Positions 25,401 to 34,381 of a DNA stretch of 64,000 bases are shown one piece after another. Below the pieces are notes generated by a model that ran no database searches, was not told the origin of the DNA, and saw only the letters and a list, made by a program, of their open reading frames with translations. Both the position numbers and the translations under genes were made by a program. Within the stretch, counting starts at the first letter, position 1; each line of letters starts with the position of its first letter. Location: the NCBI RefSeq assembly GCF_022867805.1, contig NZ_JALIFO010000004.1, forward strand, positions 1-64,000, given 5' to 3'. This DNA is from Cuneatibacter sp. NSJ-177 (GTDB lineage: Bacteria; Bacillota; Clostridia; Lachnospirales; Lachnospiraceae).

Positions 25401-26963
25401 TCAGGCCGTAATCTCATCCGTCTGTTTAATCAGAATCAGCCGCTCACCCGGCTTCACTTCTTCCCCAATTCCCTCGTTGGTCTCCCGGATTCCTTCCACA
25501 GTCGTATAGAATTTCTTCGCAATTTTCCACAAAGTATCCCCCGGCTGCACCCGGTAACCCACAATTCCCGGCATCTTGCGGATCTTTTCCTCGTCGTAGG
25601 GAACCAACTCCGCATCTCCCAGGATCGTCATATCCTCCCTGGTCAGCACAATGGCCTCCAGGACAATTCCGGCCCGCACTTCGGCCTCATCGGCCCCCAG
25701 CATCAAGACGTTCAGGTTTTCCGCCATGGATTTCAGGCGGTATGTACAGGACGCGTCGATGTTCCGGGCCTCCATCAAATGCTGGAATGGCAGGGCTGCA
25801 TCCACGGAGCGCAGCGGCGCCGTATCGTCCGCCGACGCATAAAGCACGGTTACATGGAGAGCGCCCTCGATTTCCAGGCCCTCCTCGGTGACTCCGATCC
25901 GGTCCACCATCACCTGGCTGCTGCCATGGCAGATCTGGAGAATCCGTTCCCCTTCCGGCAGTTTTACCCGTTCGCTGAGTTTGGCGCGGGAGCTGTTGCG
26001 GACCAATATTTTTTCAAATGCCGCCTCTTTCTCCGTCAGGACTGCTTCCTTGGCGGGGGAATAAATATCGCAGATGGCGGTGACGTTTTCGGTCTCGTAA
26101 AGGCGGATCTGCATCTCCAGGATCGCCTCGGTATCCAGCATCCGGAGCTCCCCGTCCGCATCTTCCTTCGGTTCCATATCACTGTGAATCAGTCTCACGT
26201 CAATATCCGGAATCATTTCCTCCGTGCTGTCCGGCAGATCCATCTGGCCGGAAAACGGAACAGAAAACTCTTCCCACTGGACCGGCATGTGTTCGCCGTC
26301 GCCCTGGTACATGGCGAAAACCGCCAGCTCCCCGCGGACAGCCAGGGCGCCGTCAAGCGGCCGGCAGTCGGCTCCGCGAAGCTCCACTTCCCGCCAGATC
26401 AACTCGCCCAGATTCGGCTTGTTTCCTGAGATCTCCAGCTCCTCGCTGACCCGGTAGGTCTCCCTTTTCTGCACGGCGATCCGGGTAATCTGGTAATTCT
26501 CCTCGCGGGTCTCCAGAGGTTCATTGGCCGAAGCCGCTGTCACCAGGCCCTCCTGCACCAGTCCGTCCGCCGTGATCGTAAAGGTCAAGACCGCGCGGAT
26601 CCGCACTTTCCTCGAATGGATCATCTCGATGTCAAGATCCTCGACCGTCCAATCCAGCGTCAGGGAATCCTTGTCATCCACGCCTTCCAGCCGGACCGGC
26701 TCATTGAGCGGCAGATTTCCCGACAGGCTCTGGACGCCTCCGCCTTCGGCCGCATAGAGGACATCATATTTTAATTTGCCCCTGACAGTGCCTTTCTCCT
26801 CGGAGCAGCGGACTTCCTCCGGCTCCACCTCTCCCTTTTGCAGGATGATCCGCTCCATGTCGGGCTTGACGTCCGGAACATTCCGGTCCTCGTCGATTGT
26901 GACCTGCGTCACAATTCTTGCCTTCTGGCGGTTCATATAGATTTTTCTTTTCTCTAACTCCAT
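25401..26963 (-). CDS. sipL: SipL-like spore coat morphogenetic protein (SPOCS plus LysM)
   Basis: 520 residues: an N-terminal segment VTQVTIDEDRNVPDVKPDMERII and repeated SPOCS/DUF3794 beta domains, then a C-terminal LysM (YRVQPGDTLWKIAKKFYTTVEGIRETN). Length and layout match clostridial SipL, which binds SpoIVA at the forespore surface to attach the coat. GGAGGAG upstream of ATG. Indicates a spore-forming lineage. The downstream neighbour in transcription is only a terminator; the PrcB-like lipoprotein gene is upstream by 9 bp. Confidence 0.87.
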   Translation of the reverse strand: MELEKRKIYMNRQKARIVTQVTIDEDRNVPDVKPDMERIILQKGEVEPEEVRCSEEKGTVRGKLKYDVLYAAEGGGVQSLSGNLPLNEPVRLEGVDDKDSLTLDWTVEDLDIEMIHSRKVRIRAVLTFTITADGLVQEGLVTAASANEPLETREENYQITRIAVQKRETYRVSEELEISGNKPNLGELIWREVELRGADCRPLDGALAVRGELAVFAMYQGDGEHMPVQWEEFSVPFSGQMDLPDSTEEMIPDIDVRLIHSDMEPKEDADGELRMLDTEAILEMQIRLYETENVTAICDIYSPAKEAVLTEKEAAFEKILVRNSSRAKLSERVKLPEGERILQICHGSSQVMVDRIGVTEEGLEIEGALHVTVLYASADDTAPLRSVDAALPFQHLMEARNIDASCTYRLKSMAENLNVLMLGADEAEVRAGIVLEAIVLTREDMTILGDAELVPYDEEKIRKMPGIVGYRVQPGDTLWKIAKKFYTTVEGIRETNEGIGEEVKPGERLILIKQTDEITA

Positions 26964-26972
26964 AATCTCCTC

Positions 26973-27374
26973 CTAACGAAATACAACCGGCTCTTCCCGC
27001 ATTTCCATCTTCAGCACAATATACGGATACGACGCCTCCGAACCGGATTCCGCAGTGTCCTCCGGTCCCAAGAGCTCTGTATCCAGCACGATATTGCTGT
27101 CGGTCAGATACAGTTCTTTGACCTGGATGCTGTAGCCTCCGCTCTGCTGAGCGCCATAGCCGACAACCAGGTAGAGATATTGCTCGGCGCTGTAGGTCAG
27201 CTTAAAATCGTTTTGCTTGCGCTCCTCGATCGCCGCCTTCAGCTCAGCCGGAATCTCTCCGTCCGGTACCACCGTAAAATCCAAATCCTTCACTTTGTTT
27301 TCGCTATCCTTGCCGCAGCCCGCACCGAGCACAATCAGGCAGGCCAGCAGGAACATGGTGACAATTCGTTTCAA
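26973..27374 (-). CDS. PrcB-like lipoprotein
   Basis: 133 residues from a TTG start at 27374 (GGGGGGAG upstream); signal peptide and lipobox GAGC. The core VVGYGAQQSGGYSIQVKELYLTDSNIVLDTEL matches the PrcB C-terminal domain (protease complex subunit in Treponema). Next to sipL in one operon. Likely a cell-surface protein; role unknown. Confidence 0.75.
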   Translation of the reverse strand: MKRIVTMFLLACLIVLGAGCGKDSENKVKDLDFTVVPDGEIPAELKAAIEERKQNDFKLTYSAEQYLYLVVGYGAQQSGGYSIQVKELYLTDSNIVLDTELLGPEDTAESGSEASYPYIVLKMEMREEPVVFR

Positions 27375-27443
27375 GGTCTGCTCCCCCCTATCCCTATCCT
27401 TTATGAATTTTATGCGGGACAGGAAAAAACATGACAAAAAAGC

Positions 27444-27481
27444 AAAGGGCCCCGCCGGAATCTCCGGCGGAAGCCCTCTTT
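27444..27481 (-). terminator. Terminator of the esterase gene
   Basis: CCGCCGGA/TCCGGCGG stem extended by GGGC/GCCC, followed by T-rich sequence on the minus strand. Confidence 0.8.
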
Positions 27482-27522
27482 AGCCTTCTGGCTTATCAAA
27501 TGTTTATGGCATTCTGTCCCGT

Positions 27523-29421
27523 TTATTCTCCCTGATAGATGAGAGAACCGTCTTCCCCGCGGGAGAACTGGGAGAACCACTCGTTCCAGAATACTACGGT
27601 TTCCTCCGGTCTCCAGCTGTGGGCCCGGCCCTCCACCACGGTGAAGCGGACCATGGGCACTCCGTCCTTCTGCCAGATCCGGTTGGTATAAGTGCCGTTG
27701 ACATAGGATCCGGAGTCATCCATCTTTATGCCGTAGCGGTCAACAAAGTAACGGATCTGATGGCCGGTGGCCTTTTCCATGTCGTCCAGGTCGTGGCTGT
27801 CGATGTCGTATTCGCCCAGCATCAAAAACGTCGGGATCTCGATACCGTCATTCAGTCTGGCCGGAAGCGCATCGTCCGCCTTGATCGCCGTAGCGCCGGT
27901 GTTGGCGTGGGCTGCGAAGAGATCCGGCAGCGTCAGAGCCACCACGCAGGACATCTGGCCGCCGTTGCTCTGGCCGCTGACATAGAACCGCCCCGCGTCC
28001 GCATGGTAAACCGTCTTTGTCTCCTCCACCAGAGTGCGGATGAAAGCTACGTCGTCGGCTAACCCTTCCGTCTGGCCTCCGTTCCAGGACATATTCGGAA
28101 TCTTTCCGTCTTTCCCCGGCTGCAAAGCCGCCGACGGGCAGACCACGATGAATCCTTTCTCTTCGCCGACTTTCCACCAGTCGGACCAGAGCATTCCCAT
28201 ACGGCCGGACTGTCCGCCGCCATGGAGGTAGATCACAACCGGCATGGGATCGCCGCTTTCCGAATAGGTGGTGGGAACGTAAGTATACCACTCTCTGGTG
28301 ATGCCGTCGATTTCCTTGGTTGTGTAGACAAAGCGGGACTCGTCCGCCGCTGCCTTCAGAACGTTGCTGTAAGGACTTCCGCTGCCGGTTCTGGCAAAAC
28401 GGGACAGGAACTCGCCGTAAACCTCAGCAGCAAACTCCGGATCCGTGTAGGTCACGCTTTTTTCCGTTACGCGAACCTCGCCTACCTTTTGATTATAGGT
28501 AAACGGAGAATTGCTGTAGGGATCCTGATGGTAAACCTTGGTGCCATCTTCCAGCACGGTCTGATCTAAGAGGCAGTCATTCGCCTTTTTCCAGTAATCC
28601 GCCACGGCCTTGGTCTGGTCGGTGACAGAAGAGGAAATCAGCCAAACCGGAACCGGGGTCTCCCCATAGGTGATCTCATAGTCTTCATATTTCTCGTATT
28701 TGGTTGCGCCGGTGGCAGTCAAAAACGCGCTGTCCAGGTTCTCACTGGCATCCACCGCCACAAACGCAGCCGCATTGATCGGGTGCGTCATAATGTACCG
28801 CTGCAGCATTTCCCCGCCGGTTCCGTAGCCGACAAAACGGCAGTCCTGGCCATAAGAATAGAAATACAGGTTCTGGGAAAATGCGCTGAAGGCCGCATCG
28901 ATGTACGAAGTCTCCGTCTCCGCAGCCGCCCAGGCCTGCGCTTCCGGCTCAAAGAGCACAACGATCTGCTGATTCTCCTCCGCCACCTTCATCCAGCCGC
29001 TCTGGGCCAGGAAAGAAGCCGTATCCACCCCGTCCGGGACGGCCACATAGATGACGGCGCAGTCTCTTCTCGTTCCGTCGGGGCAGTACACCTTCATGGT
29101 GCGGACGCTTTCATCTTCCATCTTGACTTCCTGCTCATAGAGGCCATAGTAATACTGTTTGGCCTGATTTTTCAGGTCAAGCTCATAGGACGCTTCCGCC
29201 AGGGGCGGCAGCGCCTGAACCTTCGGCGCATCGGCGGCAGGGGCCTGGGCTGCCGTGGCTGCCGGAGCGGTTGTCTCCGGGGCCGTGGTCTCTGCGGCAG
29301 CGGACGTTTCCAAAGCCGCAGTCGTGGGAGTTGCCGTGGTGCCCGCTGCTTCCTGGCCGCAGGCAGACAGCAGACCGGCGCACAAAACAGCCGTGCACAA
29401 CAGGGACAGCTTTCTCTTCAT
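27523..29421 (-). CDS. Lipoprotein esterase with tandem alpha/beta-hydrolase domains
   Basis: 632 residues; lipobox SAC at Cys21 and a ~45-residue Thr/Ala-rich linker. The C-terminal half is a PHB-depolymerase/feruloyl-esterase (LpqC-like) domain: oxyanion HGGG (400-403) and nucleophile elbow GQSNGG with Ser485. The N-terminal half (about 100-290) looks like a second hydrolase fold but its elbow is GYGTGG (198-203), without the nucleophilic Ser. So the protein probably has one active domain and one substrate-binding or structural pseudo-domain. Likely releases aromatic or polyester groups from plant or dietary polymers at the cell surface. GGAGGAAG precedes the ATG at 29421. Confidence 0.8.
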   Translation of the reverse strand: MKRKLSLLCTAVLCAGLLSACGQEAAGTTATPTTAALETSAAAETTAPETTAPAATAAQAPAADAPKVQALPPLAEASYELDLKNQAKQYYYGLYEQEVKMEDESVRTMKVYCPDGTRRDCAVIYVAVPDGVDTASFLAQSGWMKVAEENQQIVVLFEPEAQAWAAAETETSYIDAAFSAFSQNLYFYSYGQDCRFVGYGTGGEMLQRYIMTHPINAAAFVAVDASENLDSAFLTATGATKYEKYEDYEITYGETPVPVWLISSSVTDQTKAVADYWKKANDCLLDQTVLEDGTKVYHQDPYSNSPFTYNQKVGEVRVTEKSVTYTDPEFAAEVYGEFLSRFARTGSGSPYSNVLKAAADESRFVYTTKEIDGITREWYTYVPTTYSESGDPMPVVIYLHGGGQSGRMGMLWSDWWKVGEEKGFIVVCPSAALQPGKDGKIPNMSWNGGQTEGLADDVAFIRTLVEETKTVYHADAGRFYVSGQSNGGQMSCVVALTLPDLFAAHANTGATAIKADDALPARLNDGIEIPTFLMLGEYDIDSHDLDDMEKATGHQIRYFVDRYGIKMDDSGSYVNGTYTNRIWQKDGVPMVRFTVVEGRAHSWRPEETVVFWNEWFSQFSRGEDGSLIYQGE

Positions 29422-29480
29422 ATCTTCCTCCTCCATCTTCTCTTTTCATTTTGCATCCGCGGATTTTTTGTTACAGCCGC

Positions 29481-29509
29481 AGTATAAAAGAAAAGAAGAA
29501 CTTTGTATA
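29481..29509 (-). promoter_or_regulatory. Putative promoter of the esterase gene
   Basis: Minus strand TATACA (29504-29509), 17 bp, TATACT (29481-29486). Moderate match. Confidence 0.45.
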
Positions 29510-29589
29510 TGGGATCTTTTTGCACTGATCCACGATTCTTATGAAAAGCAAAGGATTGTAGATCATTGAAAAAAAGGTAGATCCCAAGC

Positions 29590-29618
29590 TTGATGAAACC
29601 TAACTCGTCCGGTATACT
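29590..29618 (+). promoter_or_regulatory. Promoter of the TRAP binding-protein gene
   Basis: TTGATG (29590-29595), 17-bp spacer, TATACT (29613-29618), 44 bp before the start codon. Confidence 0.7.
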
Positions 29619-29661
29619 CAAGAAAGGGTATATTGTGGAAACGTGAATGGGGAGGAAGATC

Positions 29662-30720
29662 ATGAAGCAAACAGTTTTCGCCGCACTGGCCGGGCTGGCT
29701 GTATTTTGCCTTTTTAGCTGCGGCGTTCAAGACCCGGCAAAACCGGTTTTTCAGAAAATAGCAGAGGAATCGGTGGAGAGCACGGGAGAACGGGATGACG
29801 CGCAGTACCTGATTTTGACCCATTCCGCTGCGGAAGACAGCTTAACACAGCAGGCGGCGCTTCTGTTTCAGGAGCGCCTGGAGCGTCTTTCCGGCGGAAA
29901 ATGGCGGGTGGATCTCTATCCCAACGATACGCTTGGAAATCTGGAAGACGGCCGCTGGTATTTTTCCAACGGAAGCATTGACATGAGAATCGGAGCCGGG
30001 CCCTCCAATATTATCCCGATTCTCGGCTGGGCTCCGATTCTGACGGGGAGCTCACCCGAAGAGCTGGACGCTCTTTTTCAGGAAAATCCCGCCTTCCAGG
30101 ATCAGCTGGAACAGGAAAGCGAAGAAAATGGGGCCCGTATTTTAGGGCTTTTGCCCGGCTCCTACCGGGTGGTCACCTCAAAAAAAGAAATCCGAAGTCT
30201 GGAGGACATGGAAGGCGTCCGGATGCGGGTGCTCTCCGGGGATATCGGAAGCGAGCTCTGGAAACCGTTCGGTATGGAAGTTCTGCCCTACGATGTCGGC
30301 CAGGTCTATCTCGCCCTACAGCAAAACGCCGTGGACGCCCAGGAAAATACCGTGTCTATCATCCTGGACAACCGGCTGTATGAGCAGCAATCCTATCTGA
30401 TCCAAACCAATTTCCGGATTTATCTGGAAACCATCTATATCAGCTCCCAGACCTGGGACCTCCTCTCGCCGGAGGACCAGGAGGTCATCCAGGAGGCGGC
30501 GGATCAGACCATCGCCGAGATGGCCCCCAAAACAAAAGAATTTGAGGAAACCGGATATCATTTTTTGGAAGAGCACGGGGTAACGGTTTTGCCTTTTCCC
30601 GACAGCGAGAGGGAGCGCGCTTTTGAACAGATGCAGCCGATTTTGATCGAGTTTCTAAGCCGCCGCTTCGGCGCCGGGTTTCTGGAAGAGCTTATGGGCT
30701 ATCTGGAATCCGGCGGTTGA
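29662..30720 (+). CDS. Orphan TRAP transporter substrate-binding lipoprotein (DctP)
   Basis: 352 residues; signal peptide with lipobox FSC. DctP motifs: YPNDTLGN, the ligand-carboxylate Arg in SYRVVTSKKEI, GVRMRV, and QQNAVDAQEN. No permease subunits are encoded nearby. It may deliver its ligand to a distant TRAP permease or to the neighbouring sensor. The ATG at 29662 has GGGGAGGAAG upstream. The last 22 bp overlap the 3' end of the convergent AraC gene. Confidence 0.85.
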   Translation: MKQTVFAALAGLAVFCLFSCGVQDPAKPVFQKIAEESVESTGERDDAQYLILTHSAAEDSLTQQAALLFQERLERLSGGKWRVDLYPNDTLGNLEDGRWYFSNGSIDMRIGAGPSNIIPILGWAPILTGSSPEELDALFQENPAFQDQLEQESEENGARILGLLPGSYRVVTSKKEIRSLEDMEGVRMRVLSGDIGSELWKPFGMEVLPYDVGQVYLALQQNAVDAQENTVSIILDNRLYEQQSYLIQTNFRIYLETIYISSQTWDLLSPEDQEVIQEAADQTIAEMAPKTKEFEETGYHFLEEHGVTVLPFPDSERERAFEQMQPILIEFLSRRFGAGFLEELMGYLESGG

Positions 30721-32951
30721 GCCTCCGTTTCTTTCTGCTGCCTCCGGCTGCTGTCCCGGTATTGACCGGGCGTCTTCCCCGTCCGCTTCTTAAACGCGCG
30801 GATGAAGCTGTTGGCCGAGTTAAACCCTGTCTTAAAGCCGATTTCCGCAACTGTATCTTCGGTCGCCACGAGGAACCGGCAAGCCTGGCCGATCCGGTAT
30901 CCCCTCAGATAATCACCGGCATTCTGCCCGGTCTGCTCGGAAAACAAGGTGGAAAGGTAAGAGGGGCTGATCCCGATATAACGGCTGACGGCATCCAAAG
31001 ACAAGCTGCTGTCGGCATAATTGTCCTCCATATACTTCTTCGCCGCGGCCACATAACGGACGCGGTTTTTTTGACCGGTCTGGATCAGGCAATGCAGGGA
31101 CTGGATCAGGAACTCCTTCATATAGGGTTTTGCCTCCGGCCGGGAAAAGAAATCTTCGTCTGTGTATGCCTTCGGATCCACAAAGGAAAGTTCCTCCGGA
31201 GGCAGATGCAGGGATACCAGAAAACTTAAGGTTTCACTGTGAAGCCCCTGGCAGATCGCCGTTCCATAGGCATCGCCGGCCTGCTCTTTGATCAATCCGC
31301 AGAACGGCCCGGCGTCGGTTTCTTCCCCTTCCAGCGCTTTTTGAAGCGCCTTTAACCAGGCGTTTTTCCAGTACAGCGCATCGGAGGACACAGCATCCGG
31401 TTCCGCTTTTTCCGACTGATAATACCTTCGATAATTAAAATCCTGCCTGGCCTCCCGGTAGGCCGGCGACAGTTGGAGAAGGGAGGGACAAGTCCGGCTC
31501 ATGCCCATGCAGAAGACGCCGCCTTGCTGCGCCGTCTTTATGTGCTCCTCAAACATCCGCGCCGCCTCTTTGATCTTCGCCTCCGCCTCTGTTTCCGGAA
31601 AGGAAAGGATACACACCAGCAGATTGTCTTGCAGCTCCGTGAGATGGAACGGGCAGCGCTCCTTAAAATAAATTTCCGTCTGCCTTTTCAGGCGGAAAAA
31701 GAACAATTTCTCCTCCACCTCGGTATGCCGCGCTTCCACCGGAAAAGCTTGGAGCGCCAGCACCAAGAAACGACCGCGGATAGAAAAAAGGCTGCCGGTG
31801 GCGTCCAGCGTCTGTCTTACCCTTTCTTCCGGAATCCCCTCCTCCAAAAGCAGGCGGTGAAAGAGCTGATCCGTCAGTGCCGGAGCCGCCTGGCGCAAAA
31901 GCTCCGACAGCTCCTGGTTCTCATTCTGGGTCAAGGAATACTGTTTCCAAAGCAGATCCCACTCATTCTTTGCTTCCGGACACGGTTCTCCTCCGGCCCA
32001 GGAAGAAAGCATCTGTTCCATCGGCCGGTACAGCAGCTTCAAGATCAGGTGGGCCAGGCCGAACACCAGCAGCACAAACACAAGGAAAAGAGGGAGCACC
32101 ACCGGCAGCAGCCGGGAAAGCGGCGGGAACACCGCAGAATCCAGAAACGTGACATAGTTCCAGCCGGTATGGCCCGACTGGTAGCGGCACAGCAGCCTCC
32201 CGCCCTCTCCGGTCTCATAGATCCGGCAGGAATCCTGAGAAAACACACAATCGGAGACCAACAGTTCTTCCGCCTCCGGGTACTTCATTTCCGCCGGGAG
32301 CACCGGTGTTCCGTTTGAGGTATAAGGATAGAAAGACAGCGACTCATCCTTTCCCTGCATTTTCTGAAATAAGAGAGAGGTATCCAACTCCACCACCAAA
32401 AGCCCCAGCCGTTTATGTACCGGATAACTTTGGAGCAAAAAAAGCCGGGAATCTCCGACGTAGAAAGCCGGACCTTCGGAGGAATCCACGAAGCGCCACT
32501 GTTCCAGAAGATGGCGGTCCGGAAATTCCACGGCCGCCAGCGTCTGCTGGCCGTCGGTGAGAATCTGCTCCTCCTTCTCCAGATACAAAAAAGTACGGAG
32601 AATCAGATCATTCTTATTCCCCAGCTGCACCAAGGCGGTGGAGACGCGAAACATCCGTTCAAAGTCGTTTCTCTCCGGCGCTACCAAGTAACTGGTGGTG
32701 GAAGGAGCTTCCAAAAATTCCTCCATGCGGACCTCCACCTGCTCCAGCACGGTGTCCACCGATCCGCTGGTCCTGGACAGCACAGAAAAGAGAGACTGAT
32801 ACTCGGTCTCCCGGAAATTTTTTGTGATCACGGTGTGAAAGACCCACGCAAACGACGCAAAGGCCAGCACTGTGAATAAAAAAAGCAGCAGGACCGTTTT
32901 CATCAGTACACTTTGAAAACGGAACCTGCCGGCAAATCGAAATCGCTTCAT
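30699..32951 (-). CDS. Membrane-bound AraC-family regulator with extracellular sensor
   Basis: 750 residues. Membrane helix 1 at about 15-38, extracellular Cache-like sensor (about 40-280), membrane helix 2 (VVLPLFLVFVLLVFGLAHLI), a long cytoplasmic linker, and a C-terminal AraC double HTH (YMEDNYADSSLSLDAVSRYIGISPSYLSTLF, then GFNSANSFIRAFKKRTGKTPGQYR). Such proteins bind an outside sugar or solute-binding protein signal and activate nearby transport or catabolic genes. Likely targets here are the TRAP binding protein or esterase genes. Confidence 0.87.
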   Translation of the reverse strand: MKRFRFAGRFRFQSVLMKTVLLLFLFTVLAFASFAWVFHTVITKNFRETEYQSLFSVLSRTSGSVDTVLEQVEVRMEEFLEAPSTTSYLVAPERNDFERMFRVSTALVQLGNKNDLILRTFLYLEKEEQILTDGQQTLAAVEFPDRHLLEQWRFVDSSEGPAFYVGDSRLFLLQSYPVHKRLGLLVVELDTSLLFQKMQGKDESLSFYPYTSNGTPVLPAEMKYPEAEELLVSDCVFSQDSCRIYETGEGGRLLCRYQSGHTGWNYVTFLDSAVFPPLSRLLPVVLPLFLVFVLLVFGLAHLILKLLYRPMEQMLSSWAGGEPCPEAKNEWDLLWKQYSLTQNENQELSELLRQAAPALTDQLFHRLLLEEGIPEERVRQTLDATGSLFSIRGRFLVLALQAFPVEARHTEVEEKLFFFRLKRQTEIYFKERCPFHLTELQDNLLVCILSFPETEAEAKIKEAARMFEEHIKTAQQGGVFCMGMSRTCPSLLQLSPAYREARQDFNYRRYYQSEKAEPDAVSSDALYWKNAWLKALQKALEGEETDAGPFCGLIKEQAGDAYGTAICQGLHSETLSFLVSLHLPPEELSFVDPKAYTDEDFFSRPEAKPYMKEFLIQSLHCLIQTGQKNRVRYVAAAKKYMEDNYADSSLSLDAVSRYIGISPSYLSTLFSEQTGQNAGDYLRGYRIGQACRFLVATEDTVAEIGFKTGFNSANSFIRAFKKRTGKTPGQYRDSSRRQQKETEAQPPDSR

Positions 32952-32969
32952 GGGAATATGCCTCCTGCC

Positions 32970-34331
32970 TTACCGGTAACTCTTCCGCCCGCTGGCATCC
33001 GCCACGCCCATCTCCATCCGGTATTTGGCTACGGTCCGACGGGAAATCCCCGCTCCGGCTTCTTTCAGCAAATCCGCAAGCTTTTGGTCGCTGAGCGGCT
33101 TCTTCTTGTCCTCCGCCTCAATCAACCCGCGGATTTTATCCTTTAAAAGCTCCGGCGTCCAAACCTTTTCTCCCTCGGCCGCCACGCCGCGGGTAAAGAA
33201 ATAGTTCATCGGATAGATTCCCCAGGTACACTGCAGGTACTTGTCCCGCACCGCCCGGCTGACCGTAGACTCATGAACCCCAATTTTCTCCGCCACATCC
33301 AACAGGCGGAGAGGCTTCAAGTGCCCCGGCCCCTGCTCAAAGAATTCCTTCTGACATTCCACCAGCGTCCGGGCCACGGACGTCAAGGTGTTACCTCTCT
33401 GCTGGATACAGGAAACCACCCATTCCGCCTGTTTCAGCTTTTCGCCGATATAATTCTGCGTCTCCGGATTGGGATCCTCTTTCAGCATCTGGACATAGTA
33501 ATGGCTGATCAGTACCTTGGAGTAGGAATTATCGTTGAGCAGTACCTCAAAATAATCCTGGAACTTTACCACCGTGACGTCCGGGAGAATATATTTCAGA
33601 TTTTCCCGCGAAGAAAAACCACTGCCCGGAATCGGATTCAGCGCCTTGATGATCCGGCACGCTTCCTCCACCTCTGTCAGGCTGGCCCCGGCCTGCGCTG
33701 CAATCTTCGGCAGTTGATTCTTTCCGAGAAGTTCCAGGTATTGATCCACGATCTCTTCGGTCAGAGGGTCGTCCTCACCGCGGCGCCAAAGCTGCAGCTT
33801 CAGGCATTCCTTCAAGTCCGCCGCGCCGACTCCGGCGGGATCTGCGTTCTGAAAACGCCTCAGGTATTCCGCGGCTTCCGCGGGGGGCAGGTCGAATTCC
33901 TCGGCCAGGCCTTCCGGCATCCCCTCCAGATATCCGCGGGAGTCCAGGGAGTAGGCCAGATAATGGTACACCTTTTCCTCCAGGGAATTTTTCGCCAGAG
34001 GAATCAGCTGGGACAGTACAAATTGGGGAAGGCTCTCCCCATATTCGGTGGGAAGGTTCCACTCGTCCCGTTCCTCCTCCTCCTCGTATTCCTGTCCATA
34101 GTAAACCCGGTTCTGCTCGTCCGCCGCCTCCAGCCACTCCAGCTTTCTCTGCAGCTCACTCTTCGGGGCCGGGGCTTCCTTTGCTTCTTCCAGCTCCACC
34201 AATGGGTTTTCCAGAGACAAATCTTTCAGAAAGCCGTCCAGCTCCTGTACATTCATTTGAAGAATCTCCACAGACTGAATCATCCGCTGAGAAAGTACCT
34301 GCTTTTGCTCCAAAGAAATCTTTAAGTCCAC
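32970..34331 (-). CDS. rpoN: RNA polymerase sigma-54 factor
   Basis: 453 residues. Region I with the Gln/Leu-rich activator-interacting segment (QKQVLSQRMIQSVEILQMNVQEL), acidic region II, core-binding region, HTH (VAEKIGVHESTVSRAVRDKYLQCTWGIYPM) and the C-terminal RpoN box (SRRTVAKYR) that contacts -24 promoters. GTG start with AGGAGG upstream. No enhancer-binding activator is encoded in this window. Separated from the AraC gene by 18 bp. Confidence 0.93.
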   Translation of the reverse strand: MDLKISLEQKQVLSQRMIQSVEILQMNVQELDGFLKDLSLENPLVELEEAKEAPAPKSELQRKLEWLEAADEQNRVYYGQEYEEEEERDEWNLPTEYGESLPQFVLSQLIPLAKNSLEEKVYHYLAYSLDSRGYLEGMPEGLAEEFDLPPAEAAEYLRRFQNADPAGVGAADLKECLKLQLWRRGEDDPLTEEIVDQYLELLGKNQLPKIAAQAGASLTEVEEACRIIKALNPIPGSGFSSRENLKYILPDVTVVKFQDYFEVLLNDNSYSKVLISHYYVQMLKEDPNPETQNYIGEKLKQAEWVVSCIQQRGNTLTSVARTLVECQKEFFEQGPGHLKPLRLLDVAEKIGVHESTVSRAVRDKYLQCTWGIYPMNYFFTRGVAAEGEKVWTPELLKDKIRGLIEAEDKKKPLSDQKLADLLKEAGAGISRRTVAKYRMEMGVADASGRKSYR

Positions 34332-34381
34332 CTGGACGCCTCCTTTTCTTTCGTATCGTTTTCGATGTCAATCCGCCGTAC

